Source: JBAYST01 sp034932745 (GTDB lineage: Bacteria; Bacillota_I; Bacilli_A; RFN20; CAG-826). From it: a stretch of 64,000 nt of DNA. A program made the position numbers and the translations under genes. Position 1 is the first letter of the stretch. Each line of letters begins with the position of its first letter. The notes beneath the pieces are model-generated. The model worked only from the letters and a program-made list of their open reading frames with translations, was not told the DNA's origin and did no database searches. Positions 50,106 to 59,300 of this stretch are shown in pieces. Location: assembly GCA_034932745.1 (NCBI GenBank), contig JAYFOJ010000001.1:317120-381119 (forward strand). Reading direction: 5' to 3'.

Positions 50106-52724
50106 ATGAGCGAACTAGATCAAAAGCGTGCCCCATTTGTCGAAGCCTTACGTGAGTACGTTCACGAGGGGATATCACCTTTTGATGTGCCTGGACACCA
50201 TATGGGGAACGTCAAAAACCAAATGACGGACCTCATCGGCAAAGAGCCATATCATTGCGATGTAAACGCCCCTGTGGGCTTAGATAATCTTGCTCATCCA
50301 TCTGGCGTTCTACTAGAAGCCGAGAACCTAATGGCGGAAGCTTGCCACGCTGATTACGCCTACTTTTTAATTAATGGTACATCGAGTGGTTTACAGGCTG
50401 CGATGCTTGCTACATGCCGCCCTAATGATAAAATCATTGTTCCAAGGAATGTTCATAAATCGATTACTAATGCATTAGTCCTTTCAGGTGTTATTCCGAT
50501 TTATGTTGCTCCGCAAATCGACCCGAACCTTGAAATCGCTAATCAACCAACTTTAGAAGACTATAAAAAAACAATTGTAAAATATCCAAGTGCTAAAGCA
50601 GTGGTAGTGATTAATCCGACGTATTTTGGTGTCATTATGGATTTAAGAGCATTAGTCGAAATCGCTCACCATCACGGAATGGCGGTTATCGTCGATGAAG
50701 CACATGGCGCCCATTATTATTTTTCAAATACCGATCCAGTCAATGCGATGGATGCGGGAGCAGATTTGGCCGCGGTTTCTTTTCACAAGACTGGCGGATC
50801 ACTAACTCAATCATCAGCGCTTTTACTAAAATGTGAAAGAGTCTCGCCGATTAAGATGCAGGAAACACTAAATCTAATTAACACAACTTCGCCATCTCCA
50901 TTGTTAATGGGGAGTTTAGACGCTGCGAGAAGTTGGATGGCGCTTAATGGCGAAGAGTCATATCAAGAAATAGTCAAACTAGCAGAATATGCTTTTGATA
51001 AAATTGGTCTCATTCCTGGTTTTATTCCTCGAGGAAGAGATTATTTTAAATCTCGTGGCGCTTTTAACTACGATAAGACGAAACTTCTAATAGAAATCGA
51101 CCGTTTAGATTTGAACGGATATGAAATATATCGTCTTTTAAAGAATAAATATCACATCCAAATCGAATTAGCGGAAAACTATGCCTTATTATGCGTATTA
51201 GCTTTAGGAAATACCAAAGAACATATCGATAATCTGGTAAAAGCCTTGAGAAGCATTTCTAAAGAACACTTCGACAAGAATCGCGAGTATCCGACTCATT
51301 CTTTTAATTATGTATATGGATATTCACTTACCAGACCAAGAACCGCTTATTTTGCTCCTTCAATCGCTTTATCCTTAGACGAAGCGGTCAATCATATCGC
51401 AAAAGAATCAGTGATGATTTATCCGCCAGGAATTCCGATCGTCCTTCCTGGAGAAGTAATCACTAAAGATATCGTCGCTCAGATTAAAGATGGACTTGAA
51501 AAAGGTTGCACTCTTTTATGTAACCATAAAGATGGAACCGCAATCGACGTCATCGACGAAGATAAGTGGAAGAAATTCGCCTATTATCAAAAGAAACTAA
51601 ACGACTATGTCGTAAGAAGAATGACTAATCCACGAGCGGATGGCTTTCACGTCGCTTTTGAAGGAGATAAACACGCTAAAACGATTATTTTATTACCATA
51701 TCGTGGCGACGTTTGGAGAAAGAATGCTAAACCAGCTCTAGAAGAATATATAAATGTCATTAAAGCGATAAGCCAATTCGAAGAAGTCGTGGTCGGAATT
51801 CATCCAAATATTTATAACAAAACGATTGGGCTATTCGAAGACATGGCCAATGTAAGACCAGTGAAACTCAAATACGATGATGCTTGGGCTAGAGATAACA
51901 CCTTGATTTTCCTAAGCGATGAGAATAAAAACGTTCGTTCCGCTGACTTTAGATTCAATGCTTGGGGTGGTGACTACGATGGTCTATATTCCAATTATCA
52001 AAACGATAATCAATTAGGCAAGTGCTTAACTAAGGTTTTAGATATTGATTCTTACTACATCTCCAATTTCATATTAGAGGGTGGTAGCATAGCCGTCGAT
52101 GGACAAGGAACGTTGATTACGACCGAAGCTTGCTTGTTATCAAAGGGTCGTAACCCAGGTTATACCAAGCCAGAAATCGAAGAAATGCTCAAAGTATATT
52201 TAAACGTTACGGATGTAATTTGGATTCCGCATGGTATTTTAGGCGATGAAACCAATGAACACGTCGACAATATGGTTGCCTTTGCTGAACCTGGTAAGGT
52301 CTTGTTAGCGTGGGCTTCACCAAAGTATAAAGAACAACATAAGTGGTGCAATAAAGCCTTAAAGATATTAGAAAACGCCAAAGACGCTAGGGGCAACAAA
52401 TTAGAAGTCATTAAAGTAAAACTTCCAGAAGAGATGATTCTCCTACCAAAAGAGGCTAAGGGAATTAAAAAAAGCCGATATAACGCAAAGCCACGCGTCG
52501 CAGGTGATAGACTATTAGGTAGTTATATTAATTTCTACCAAGGTGATAGTTTCGTGATTCTTCCTTGCTTTGGAATTAAAGAAGATAAAGCAGCCATCAA
52601 ACAATTTAAGGAAATATTCCCAACTAAAGAAATCGTTCCTGTTTATACAAGAGAGATTCTAATTGGCGGTGGAAACATTCACTGCATAACGATGCAGGTT
52701 CCTGAAGGCGGTAATAAAAAATGA
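50106..52724 (+). CDS. Arginine decarboxylase-agmatine deiminase fusion
   Basis: 872 residues from the ATG at 50106. Residues 1-490 are a fold-type I (Orn/Lys/Arg) decarboxylase: FDVPGHHMGN, FLINGTSSGLQAAML, VIVDEAHGAH and AVSFHKTGGSLTQSS with PLP-Lys228. Residues about 510-872 are a complete agmatine deiminase: HVAFEGDKHAKTIILLPYR, YDDAWARDNTLIFL, ILEGGSIAVDGQGTLITTE, GDETNEHVDNMV and GGGNIHCIT with catalytic Cys860. One chain would convert arginine to agmatine and then to N-carbamoylputrescine. No stop or frameshift separates the halves. The next gene completes putrescine formation and overlaps by 4 nt. Confidence 0.92.
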   Translation: MSELDQKRAPFVEALREYVHEGISPFDVPGHHMGNVKNQMTDLIGKEPYHCDVNAPVGLDNLAHPSGVLLEAENLMAEACHADYAYFLINGTSSGLQAAMLATCRPNDKIIVPRNVHKSITNALVLSGVIPIYVAPQIDPNLEIANQPTLEDYKKTIVKYPSAKAVVVINPTYFGVIMDLRALVEIAHHHGMAVIVDEAHGAHYYFSNTDPVNAMDAGADLAAVSFHKTGGSLTQSSALLLKCERVSPIKMQETLNLINTTSPSPLLMGSLDAARSWMALNGEESYQEIVKLAEYAFDKIGLIPGFIPRGRDYFKSRGAFNYDKTKLLIEIDRLDLNGYEIYRLLKNKYHIQIELAENYALLCVLALGNTKEHIDNLVKALRSISKEHFDKNREYPTHSFNYVYGYSLTRPRTAYFAPSIALSLDEAVNHIAKESVMIYPPGIPIVLPGEVITKDIVAQIKDGLEKGCTLLCNHKDGTAIDVIDEDKWKKFAYYQKKLNDYVVRRMTNPRADGFHVAFEGDKHAKTIILLPYRGDVWRKNAKPALEEYINVIKAISQFEEVVVGIHPNIYNKTIGLFEDMANVRPVKLKYDDAWARDNTLIFLSDENKNVRSADFRFNAWGGDYDGLYSNYQNDNQLGKCLTKVLDIDSYYISNFILEGGSIAVDGQGTLITTEACLLSKGRNPGYTKPEIEEMLKVYLNVTDVIWIPHGILGDETNEHVDNMVAFAEPGKVLLAWASPKYKEQHKWCNKALKILENAKDARGNKLEVIKVKLPEEMILLPKEAKGIKKSRYNAKPRVAGDRLLGSYINFYQGDSFVILPCFGIKEDKAAIKQFKEIFPTKEIVPVYTREILIGGGNIHCITMQVPEGGNKK

Positions 52725-53584
52725 AAGTAAAAGTTGCTTGTACTCAAATGAGTTGTTCTTGGAACATTGAAGAGAATCTAAAAAAAGCCGAACAACTAAT
52801 CACTAAAGCCCATAAAGATGGAGCGAATATTGTTCTTCCTCAAGAACTATTTAAAACTCCTTATTTCTGTCAAAAAGAAAAATACGAGTATTTTGAGTTA
52901 GCAGAAGAGGTCGATAATTCCCCTCTTATTAAAAGATTCCAAAAAATCGCTAAGGCAAACGATGTCGTTATTCCTTTATCTTTCTTCGAAAGAAGCGGTA
53001 ATGTATTCTTTAATTCTCTTGTCATGATCGATGCAGACGGAGAAGTCTTAGGATTATACCGTAAATCGCACATTCCGACAGGAGAGTGCTATGAAGAAAA
53101 GTTTTACTTTGCTCCAGGTGACACTGGCTTTAAAGTATTCGAGACAAAATATGGAAAAATCGGCGTTGGCATTTGTTGGGATCAATGGTTTCCAGAAACC
53201 GCTAGAATTCTAGCCCTTAATGGTGCCGAATTAATCTTCTATCCGACCGCCATTGGAAGCGAACCAGTTCTACCAAAAGATAGTAAAGAACATTGGCAGC
53301 ACACTATGTGTGGCCATGCTGCCGCTAATATCATTCCAGTCATCGCGTCCAACCGAATCGGCACCGAAAAAGAAGGCGATTCTTCGATGACATTCTTCGG
53401 ATCTAGCTTTATCGCTGATGAAGAAGGAAATATGGTCGAAGAGATGAATCGCATAGAAGAAGGATATCGCGTTCACGAATTCGATTTAAAAGCTATCGAA
53501 AAGAAGAGATATTCATGGGGTGTTTTCCGCGATAGACGTATCGATTTATATAAAGACATCATCACGCTCCACAAGAAAAAATAG
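52721..53584 (+). CDS. aguB: N-carbamoylputrescine amidase
   Basis: 287 residues, nitrilase superfamily. Catalytic triad segments: VLPQELFKTPYFCQ (Glu), YRKSHIPTGECYEEKFYF (Lys) and GVGICWDQWFPETAR (Cys). The C-W-D-Q-W-F-P-E-x-A-R block and the HIP...EKFYF block are typical of AguB. Converts N-carbamoylputrescine to putrescine. Starts inside the end of the fusion gene (4-nt overlap), so the two genes encode the whole arginine-to-putrescine route. Confidence 0.96.
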   Translation: MKVKVACTQMSCSWNIEENLKKAEQLITKAHKDGANIVLPQELFKTPYFCQKEKYEYFELAEEVDNSPLIKRFQKIAKANDVVIPLSFFERSGNVFFNSLVMIDADGEVLGLYRKSHIPTGECYEEKFYFAPGDTGFKVFETKYGKIGVGICWDQWFPETARILALNGAELIFYPTAIGSEPVLPKDSKEHWQHTMCGHAAANIIPVIASNRIGTEKEGDSSMTFFGSSFIADEEGNMVEEMNRIEEGYRVHEFDLKAIEKKRYSWGVFRDRRIDLYKDIITLHKKK

Positions 53585-53605
53585 CAATCAAATGATTGCT
53601 TTTTT
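53583..53605 (+). terminator. aguB terminator
   Basis: Stem AGCAATCA / TGATTGCT with an AA loop, then TTTTT. Overlaps the aguB stop codon. Confidence 0.8.
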
Positions 53606-53640
53606 AATGAATTATCTACCCAATGCTTTATAATACGACT

Positions 53641-54153
53641 ATGGAAAAAAGTTATTTACGAAAACTTTGTCTTTCAGGCATCATGATTGCGATTGGATAT
53701 ATCGTTACTGCGTTTTTAGGTATACCGTATGCTTCTGGCGCTGGATACCTAAACTTTGGCGATGTAATAACTTTAGTTTCTTCGGTAATTCTTGGACCGT
53801 GGTATGGAGCGTTTATCGGCGTTGTTTTTTCTTCTATGGCAGATTTAACTTCAGGTTTCGTAATGTTTATTCCATTTACCATCGTTGCAAAAGCACTAAT
53901 GGCAATTACCGCTGGTTTACTCTATCGAGTTTTTCCAAAGAAAATTAAGTTTTTATCATTTTTGATAGGGACGCTATTGATGGTTTTAATCTACTTCATC
54001 TCTTATATGGTCTACTTTGGAATTGGTGCCTATGTATCGACTTTATTCGACTTAATTCAAGCAGTCGTTGCAACGGTACTAGGATACATTGTTATCGCCG
54101 TTTTAGAACGGGTAATACCTAAACTTCAAAAGGGATTAAAAATAGATGAATAA
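53641..54153 (+). CDS. ECF transporter S component
   Basis: 170 residues from the ATG at 53641. Five or six membrane helices with the S-component pattern: LGIPYASGAGYLNFGDVITL, VSSVILGPWYGAFIGVVFSSMADLTSG, FIPFTIVAKALMAITAGLLY. Captures a vitamin or related micronutrient for the shared ECF energising module; substrate cannot be read from the sequence. TATAAT (53629-53634) lies 6 nt before the ATG, with no ribosome site, so it is leaderless. Confidence 0.88.
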   Translation: MEKSYLRKLCLSGIMIAIGYIVTAFLGIPYASGAGYLNFGDVITLVSSVILGPWYGAFIGVVFSSMADLTSGFVMFIPFTIVAKALMAITAGLLYRVFPKKIKFLSFLIGTLLMVLIYFISYMVYFGIGAYVSTLFDLIQAVVATVLGYIVIAVLERVIPKLQKGLKIDE

Positions 54154-54214
54154 GCATAGCTTTGCTTTTAAAACCTATTAGTTTTATTTATACTTATTGA
54201 AAAGAGGATCGACT

Positions 54215-55489
54215 ATGAAAATTTTACTTCAAAATGCAAGAATTCTAACGATGAAAGATAATGAGCCTATTTTCACTGGCTCGCTAGTCGTCGAGGGAAA
54301 CAAGATTTCTCATATCGGCCACAAAGTTCCAAAAGGTAGTTTTGATCAAATCATCGAGTGCAATGGCAATGTCATCATGCCAGGGTTTAAAAACGCCCAC
54401 GCTCATAGCGCTATGACCTTCACGAGGAGCATCGCTGATGATTTAGAGCTTCACGATTGGCTATTTGATTGCATATTTCCAATGGAAGCTAAACTAGAAG
54501 CAAAAGATCAATACATCCTCAGTAAACTTGCAATTTTAGAATATCTATCAAGTGGAATTACTGCTTGTTTTGACATGTATTATAATCCAGAAGAAATGGC
54601 GCAGGCCTCAATCGATACTGGGTTTAGAACCGTCTTATTAGGAACGGTTACCAAATATCGCGAATCCGTTCAAGAAATGAAGAAAGCTTACAAAAAGATT
54701 AATGGTAAAAATCCTCTTGTGACCTATCAACTCGGCTTTCATGCCGAATACACCGCAACGGAAGAAATTCTTAAAGAACTCGCCAAGGCTGCACACGAAT
54801 TAAAGTGCCCGATTTATACTCATAACTCTGAAACTCCAGTCGAAGTAGATGGCTGTAAAGAAAGACATAATGGTCTTACCCCAACTGAATATATGGAGAA
54901 ATTAGGATTATTTGATTTTGGTGGTGGTGGATTCCACTGCGTTGCTTTCAGTGACCACGATATCGAAATTTTTAAGAAACACAATCTTTCAGTCGTCACT
55001 TGCCCAGGCAGTAATTCTAAATTAGCCTCCGGAATCGCTCCAGTTGAAAAATATCTAAAGAGCGGACTAAATATTGCGATTGGAACAGATGGACCAGGTA
55101 GTAACAATGCCTTAGACTTCTTCTGGGAAATGAGATTAGTCGCTGTTTTACAAAAGCTTTTAAATAAAGATCCAAAGTCGATGGATGCCTATCAAGTATT
55201 AAAGGCTGCTACTGTCGGTGGTGCTAAAGCCATGAACTTACTAGACGCCGATGTGTTAGCGGTCGGAAAACTAGCGGACATTATCATGATCGACATGAAT
55301 CGTCCAAATATGCAACCAGTCAATAACATCGAAAAGAACATCGTCTATAGTGGTTCTAAAGACGACATCAAAATGACGATGGTCGATGGCAAAATTCTTT
55401 ATATGGATGGTAAGTTTAACATCAATGAACCAATTGAAGAGATTTACCAAGAAGCACAAAAAGTAACCGACCGTTTAAAGGCAAAATAG
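54215..55489 (+). CDS. mtaD: 5-methylthioadenosine/S-adenosylhomocysteine deaminase
   Basis: 424 residues from the ATG at 54215 (AGAGGA upstream). Amidohydrolase family: VIMPGFKNAHAHSAM (His-x-His metal site), LGFHAEYTATEE, IYTHNSETPVEVDGC, FHCVAFSDHD, CPGSNSKLASGIAPV and AIGTDGPGSNNALD (metal Asp). Deaminates MTA, SAH or adenosine. MTA is a by-product of aminopropyl transfer, which fits the polyamine genes around it. The exact substrate within the MtaD/TrzA group is not certain. Confidence 0.9.
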   Translation: MKILLQNARILTMKDNEPIFTGSLVVEGNKISHIGHKVPKGSFDQIIECNGNVIMPGFKNAHAHSAMTFTRSIADDLELHDWLFDCIFPMEAKLEAKDQYILSKLAILEYLSSGITACFDMYYNPEEMAQASIDTGFRTVLLGTVTKYRESVQEMKKAYKKINGKNPLVTYQLGFHAEYTATEEILKELAKAAHELKCPIYTHNSETPVEVDGCKERHNGLTPTEYMEKLGLFDFGGGGFHCVAFSDHDIEIFKKHNLSVVTCPGSNSKLASGIAPVEKYLKSGLNIAIGTDGPGSNNALDFFWEMRLVAVLQKLLNKDPKSMDAYQVLKAATVGGAKAMNLLDADVLAVGKLADIIMIDMNRPNMQPVNNIEKNIVYSGSKDDIKMTMVDGKILYMDGKFNINEPIEEIYQEAQKVTDRLKAK

Positions 55490-55504
55490 TTTATAAGAAG
55501 ATAA

Positions 55505-55536
55505 TAAAAAAAACGAAGCATTGTTGCTTCGTTTTC
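55505..55536. terminator. Bidirectional terminator
   Basis: Stem AAAACGAAGCA / TGCTTCGTTTT with a TTGT loop, between convergent genes. Confidence 0.85.
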
Positions 55537-55539
55537 TAT

Positions 55540-56625
55540 TTATTTCATGTATGTTTCTAAGAAAGCATTGAGCAGTGGAGCGTGATATTTTGACGCCGAC
55601 GCTGCATTCCATGCGATGTAGTTACCATAGTCCGGATAAATGGTGACATCTTCTAGAGGAACTTCCATTCCTTGAAGAACGGTTGTTTCAACTCCATCTA
55701 GATAATGAAGAACGGTTTTTCTTTCTTCGGTAAAGAACGATTGCGTTACATGAATTTTTCCTTGGTCATCTTGAGTAAGGGTGTCATTAAAGAAGACATC
55801 AGCGTCCTTTAATATTCCTTGTTCCCAATATTGGAACGAAGGTACGAATCCACGACTGTAACCAAAGTCACTACCAGAAGCATCGGATAAATTGTGATCT
55901 TTCATGAAATTAACATAGTTAGTGTTAGTTTTATCCTTGACGCCATTCACTAGTAATAAACCCTCGACTTCTAAATCGATTATATACATTTTTTGTTCGA
56001 AGTTTTTGCCTTGTTGGTAGGGCGCTAAAACATTAGGTATGCAATAGTTGCAATCTGGGCATGATTTCCAGATATATCCAACTAAGACTTTTTCTTCTTT
56101 TGCGGTAAACAACTTGTCGTCGAGATATGTTTGATCGACGAAATAGTAGTTTGGTTGATAGCAATTAGCGTCGATATCAGCCTTAAAATCGGTTAATGTC
56201 TTGAAAAAACGACTAGTACTTGAAGTGTCATATGTATAAGACTTTACAATTTTGCCTTCTTTGATGTAGCAAAATGATGGACGAGTTGAATCAAGTGGGA
56301 ACCCCCAAGAATTACCATTACCCTCAATCGAACTATACTTTATCTTGTAGACAATCGTGTGTTCGTTTTTAACGTAATCGTCGATAATAATTGAAAACTG
56401 TCCCCAGCATTGGCATCCATCTTCTGGATAAATAGCGATTAACATATTTTCTTTATCGTTCATCTTAGCGGTTAGATCGGAATAACTAAGTTCGACTGAA
56501 GCGGTGTTAGTGTAAGTGCCATACATAATCGAGAACTTACTATCAGGAGTATTACAGCTAGCAAGACTGGTAAGCAACCCCAACGCTACAAAAGATAGCA
56601 ATATTCTTTTTTGACTGCTTTTCAT
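55540..56625 (-). CDS. Lipoprotein with thioredoxin-like CxxC motif
   Basis: 361 residues. Signal MKSSQKRILLSFVALGLLTS then LASC lipobox. N-terminal half resembles the start of the lipoprotein at 35358. From about residue 185: KEEKVLVGYIWKSCPDCNYCIPNVLAPYQ, a thioredoxin-fold active-site pattern (S-C-P-D-C) with an extra Cys, then a predicted alpha/beta region. Probably a surface thiol-disulfide protein; redox partner unknown. GGAGG precedes the ATG. Confidence 0.75.
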   Translation of the reverse strand: MKSSQKRILLSFVALGLLTSLASCNTPDSKFSIMYGTYTNTASVELSYSDLTAKMNDKENMLIAIYPEDGCQCWGQFSIIIDDYVKNEHTIVYKIKYSSIEGNGNSWGFPLDSTRPSFCYIKEGKIVKSYTYDTSSTSRFFKTLTDFKADIDANCYQPNYYFVDQTYLDDKLFTAKEEKVLVGYIWKSCPDCNYCIPNVLAPYQQGKNFEQKMYIIDLEVEGLLLVNGVKDKTNTNYVNFMKDHNLSDASGSDFGYSRGFVPSFQYWEQGILKDADVFFNDTLTQDDQGKIHVTQSFFTEERKTVLHYLDGVETTVLQGMEVPLEDVTIYPDYGNYIAWNAASASKYHAPLLNAFLETYMK

Positions 56626-56947
56626 AACTATAATCCTCCGTTTATAAACGATATTTTAACCTATATGCGATACTCACGCAACCGCGTGTCTACGCCTCGC
56701 ACATGAAAATCGTTAAAAAAAGTTACAAAAAACGATAAACGATTACAAGCGACATATTATAGACAAATAAATAGCATCATCCTTACTAAAATGGTTTTGA
56801 AAATCATTAGAAAACTTTGTCGAAAAACCAAACCAGAAAAAAAGTAAAAAATTTGTTTGTATTTTGACAAAATAATCTATATCATTTTTTCGTAAAATTT
56901 GACCAACAAATTGAACGAACTTTGTATCGTAATTAGGAGGATTGGTT
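56626..56947. other. Intergenic region between divergent lipoprotein and potA
   Basis: Contains a small hairpin, CACGC-AACC-GCGTG (56675-56688), near the lipoprotein promoter and an AT-rich stretch before potA with TTGACA at about 56873. I could not place a convincing -10 at the normal distance. No gene is visible. Confidence 0.4.
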
Positions 56948-58489
56948 ATGATGGAAAATTCGCACAAAATTATTTCGCTCGTCGGAGTGAATAAGGTCTA
57001 CGATGGAGTGACAGTGGTCGACGACTTCAATCTCGATGTGACAAAAGGTGAGTTTGTTACTTTTTTAGGTCCGTCTGGATGTGGTAAGACTACAACTCTT
57101 CGAATGATCGCGGGTTTTGAAACCCCAACGGAAGGTAAGATTCTTTTAAACGGCGTCGATATTACGAAATTGCCACCATATAAAAGACCAATTAACACCG
57201 TGTTCCAAAGATATGCCTTGTTTCCACATCTCGATGTCTATGACAACATCGCCTTTGGTCTAAAACTAAAGAAGATACCTGTCAAAACTAAAGATCGTAA
57301 AGGTAATGAAATCGTGAAGATGAAACATCTATCGAGCAAACAAATCGATGAAAAGGTCGCTAAGGCTTTGAAGATCGTCGACTTGGAAGAACTCGAAGAT
57401 CGAGACATCTCAACCTTATCAGGTGGACAACAGCAAAGAGTGGCTATTGCTAGAGCCATTGTTAATGAACCAGAAATACTACTTCTCGATGAACCACTAG
57501 GGGCACTAGACCTCAAGATGAGAAAAGACATGCAACTAGAACTAAAAGAAATGCATCGAAAATTAGGCATTACTTTTATTTATGTTACCCATGACCAAGA
57601 AGAAGCATTAACCATGAGCGACACAATTGTCGTCATGAAGGCTGGACAGATTCAACAAGTCGGACGTCCAATGGATATCTATAACGAACCAGCGAATGCC
57701 TATGTTGCGAACTTCATTGGTGAATCTAATATCTTTAACGCTACGATGAAGGGCAAAAAACAAGTCAGATTCTTGAACAATGTATTTAAGTGTGTCGACG
57801 ATTTCCCAATTAACGAAAAAGTCGATGTCGTCGTTCGTCCAGAAGACGTCAAACTTAAAAAGATTAAGCCAGAGAAGAAAGATTTCTGCTTCTCGGGTAT
57901 TGTGACTAATAAAGTATTTAAAGGTATTCACTTCGAATACGTTATCGAGCGTGGAAAGAGCGAAATCATCGCTCAAGACACGAAAGAATTCGATGTTAAC
58001 GATACTGTTGAAATAACATTATCGCCAGACTCATTGCACATCATGGAAAAAGAATTCGACATGAACTCTTATCCAGAATCATGGATTAACAAAGCTAATC
58101 AATTGGTTATTAGTGATTGTATCTTTGATGTCGACATCAGACAACTAATACCAGGATCTAAATTAGACGAGAACGGTTATTTAGTATCTAAAGATGGCAA
58201 ACGTTACGACATGAACGACGCTGATGTAATAGCCGAAATCGGACTAAATAGCGTCGACTTAACCGATAGAGTACCAGGAGATGAAAATCCAAACTTTGGC
58301 GAAATCATTTCCATCGTCTATAAAGGCGATCACTATCAAGTCTTAGTAAGAACACGCGAAGAAGAGGACTTCATCGTTGATACTACATATTCTTGGAATG
58401 AACACGATATCGTTTCTATCGCGGTCAAAAAAGAAGATATCAAGTTAACACTAAAAGGATCACCTGCGAAGTATGAACTCGCTGACTAA
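56948..58489 (+). CDS. potA: Spermidine/putrescine ABC transporter ATPase, long form
   Basis: 513 residues from the ATG at 56948, 7 nt after AGGAGG. Walker A GPSGCGKTTTLRM, signature LSGGQQQRVAIARA, Walker B ILLLDEPLGALD, H-loop YVTHDQEEAL, then a TOBE domain (about 280-370). PotA is usually 350-380 residues. Here about 140 residues follow (SWINKANQLVISDCIFDVDI, DRVPGDENPNFGEIISIVYK, KGDHYQVLVRTREEEDFIVD) that look like a second, TOBE-like regulatory domain. Energises polyamine uptake with PotB, PotC and PotD. Confidence 0.93.
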   Translation: MMENSHKIISLVGVNKVYDGVTVVDDFNLDVTKGEFVTFLGPSGCGKTTTLRMIAGFETPTEGKILLNGVDITKLPPYKRPINTVFQRYALFPHLDVYDNIAFGLKLKKIPVKTKDRKGNEIVKMKHLSSKQIDEKVAKALKIVDLEELEDRDISTLSGGQQQRVAIARAIVNEPEILLLDEPLGALDLKMRKDMQLELKEMHRKLGITFIYVTHDQEEALTMSDTIVVMKAGQIQQVGRPMDIYNEPANAYVANFIGESNIFNATMKGKKQVRFLNNVFKCVDDFPINEKVDVVVRPEDVKLKKIKPEKKDFCFSGIVTNKVFKGIHFEYVIERGKSEIIAQDTKEFDVNDTVEITLSPDSLHIMEKEFDMNSYPESWINKANQLVISDCIFDVDIRQLIPGSKLDENGYLVSKDGKRYDMNDADVIAEIGLNSVDLTDRVPGDENPNFGEIISIVYKGDHYQVLVRTREEEDFIVDTTYSWNEHDIVSIAVKKEDIKLTLKGSPAKYELAD

Positions 58490-59300
58490 AGAGAAAAAGC
58501 AGCACTATTTCTCTTTCAAGAGAAAGTATCTCTGCATTCCTTATGGAGTGTTTCTCGTGCTGTTCATCATTATTCCAATTTTTCTCATCATTTTCTATGC
58601 ATTCACTGACGCAAACGGAAGTTTCTCTTTTGAATCATTAGTCGGTTTCTTTACTACTTGGACCAAGATTAACGTTTTGTTTGTCAGTGCTTTCGTCGCC
58701 TTACAAACCACGCTTATTTGTTTATTAATTGGGTATCCGCTAGCGTATTTCCTTGCGGACAAGAAAATTAACAAAAACGCTGTTCTAGTAACATTATTCA
58801 TCGCACCGATGTGGATTAACTTCGTCTTACGTACTGGCGCGACGAGAGACTTACTTACTTGGTTTGGTATCAATGGCGGTACTAATCCATATTTAGCAAC
58901 TTTAATCGGCATGGTTTATAACTATTTACCATTCGTCATTTTGCCGTTATATACGACGATGATTAAACTCGATAAGAGTCAGATCGAAGCCGCTGCAGAT
59001 TTAGGGGCTAATCCAGCCGAAGTTTTCTTTAAAAATATTGTTCCGCAAAGCTTTCCAGGAATCGTATCTGCTATATTGATGACCTTTATGCCGACGATGT
59101 CTAGTTACGTCATAAGCGATGTTCTTTCTGAAGGAAAAATCACTTTGTTCGGTAACTATATTTATTTAGATTTCAGCACCAATGCTTGGAACGATGGTTC
59201 CTTCATGGCACTTATCATGTTGGCTATCGTCGGTATTTCGATGTTCCTTACTCGTAACACCGAAAAAGATACAGCGTCTAGAGGGGGTGGATTATGGTAA
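58473..59300 (+). CDS. potB: Spermidine/putrescine ABC transporter permease PotB
   Basis: 275 residues, six membrane helices, with the EAA loop IEAAADLGANPAEVFFKNIVPQSFPG typical of binding-protein-dependent permeases. Overlaps potA by 17 nt and potC by 7 nt, indicating tight coupling. Confidence 0.95.
   Translation: MNSLTKEKKQHYFSFKRKYLCIPYGVFLVLFIIIPIFLIIFYAFTDANGSFSFESLVGFFTTWTKINVLFVSAFVALQTTLICLLIGYPLAYFLADKKINKNAVLVTLFIAPMWINFVLRTGATRDLLTWFGINGGTNPYLATLIGMVYNYLPFVILPLYTTMIKLDKSQIEAAADLGANPAEVFFKNIVPQSFPGIVSAILMTFMPTMSSYVISDVLSEGKITLFGNYIYLDFSTNAWNDGSFMALIMLAIVGISMFLTRNTEKDTASRGGGLW

Noticed and set aside
53652..53948. Overlapping reading frames inside the ECF S-component gene
   Set aside because: No ribosome site, no recognisable product. 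They are shadows of a real membrane-protein gene.
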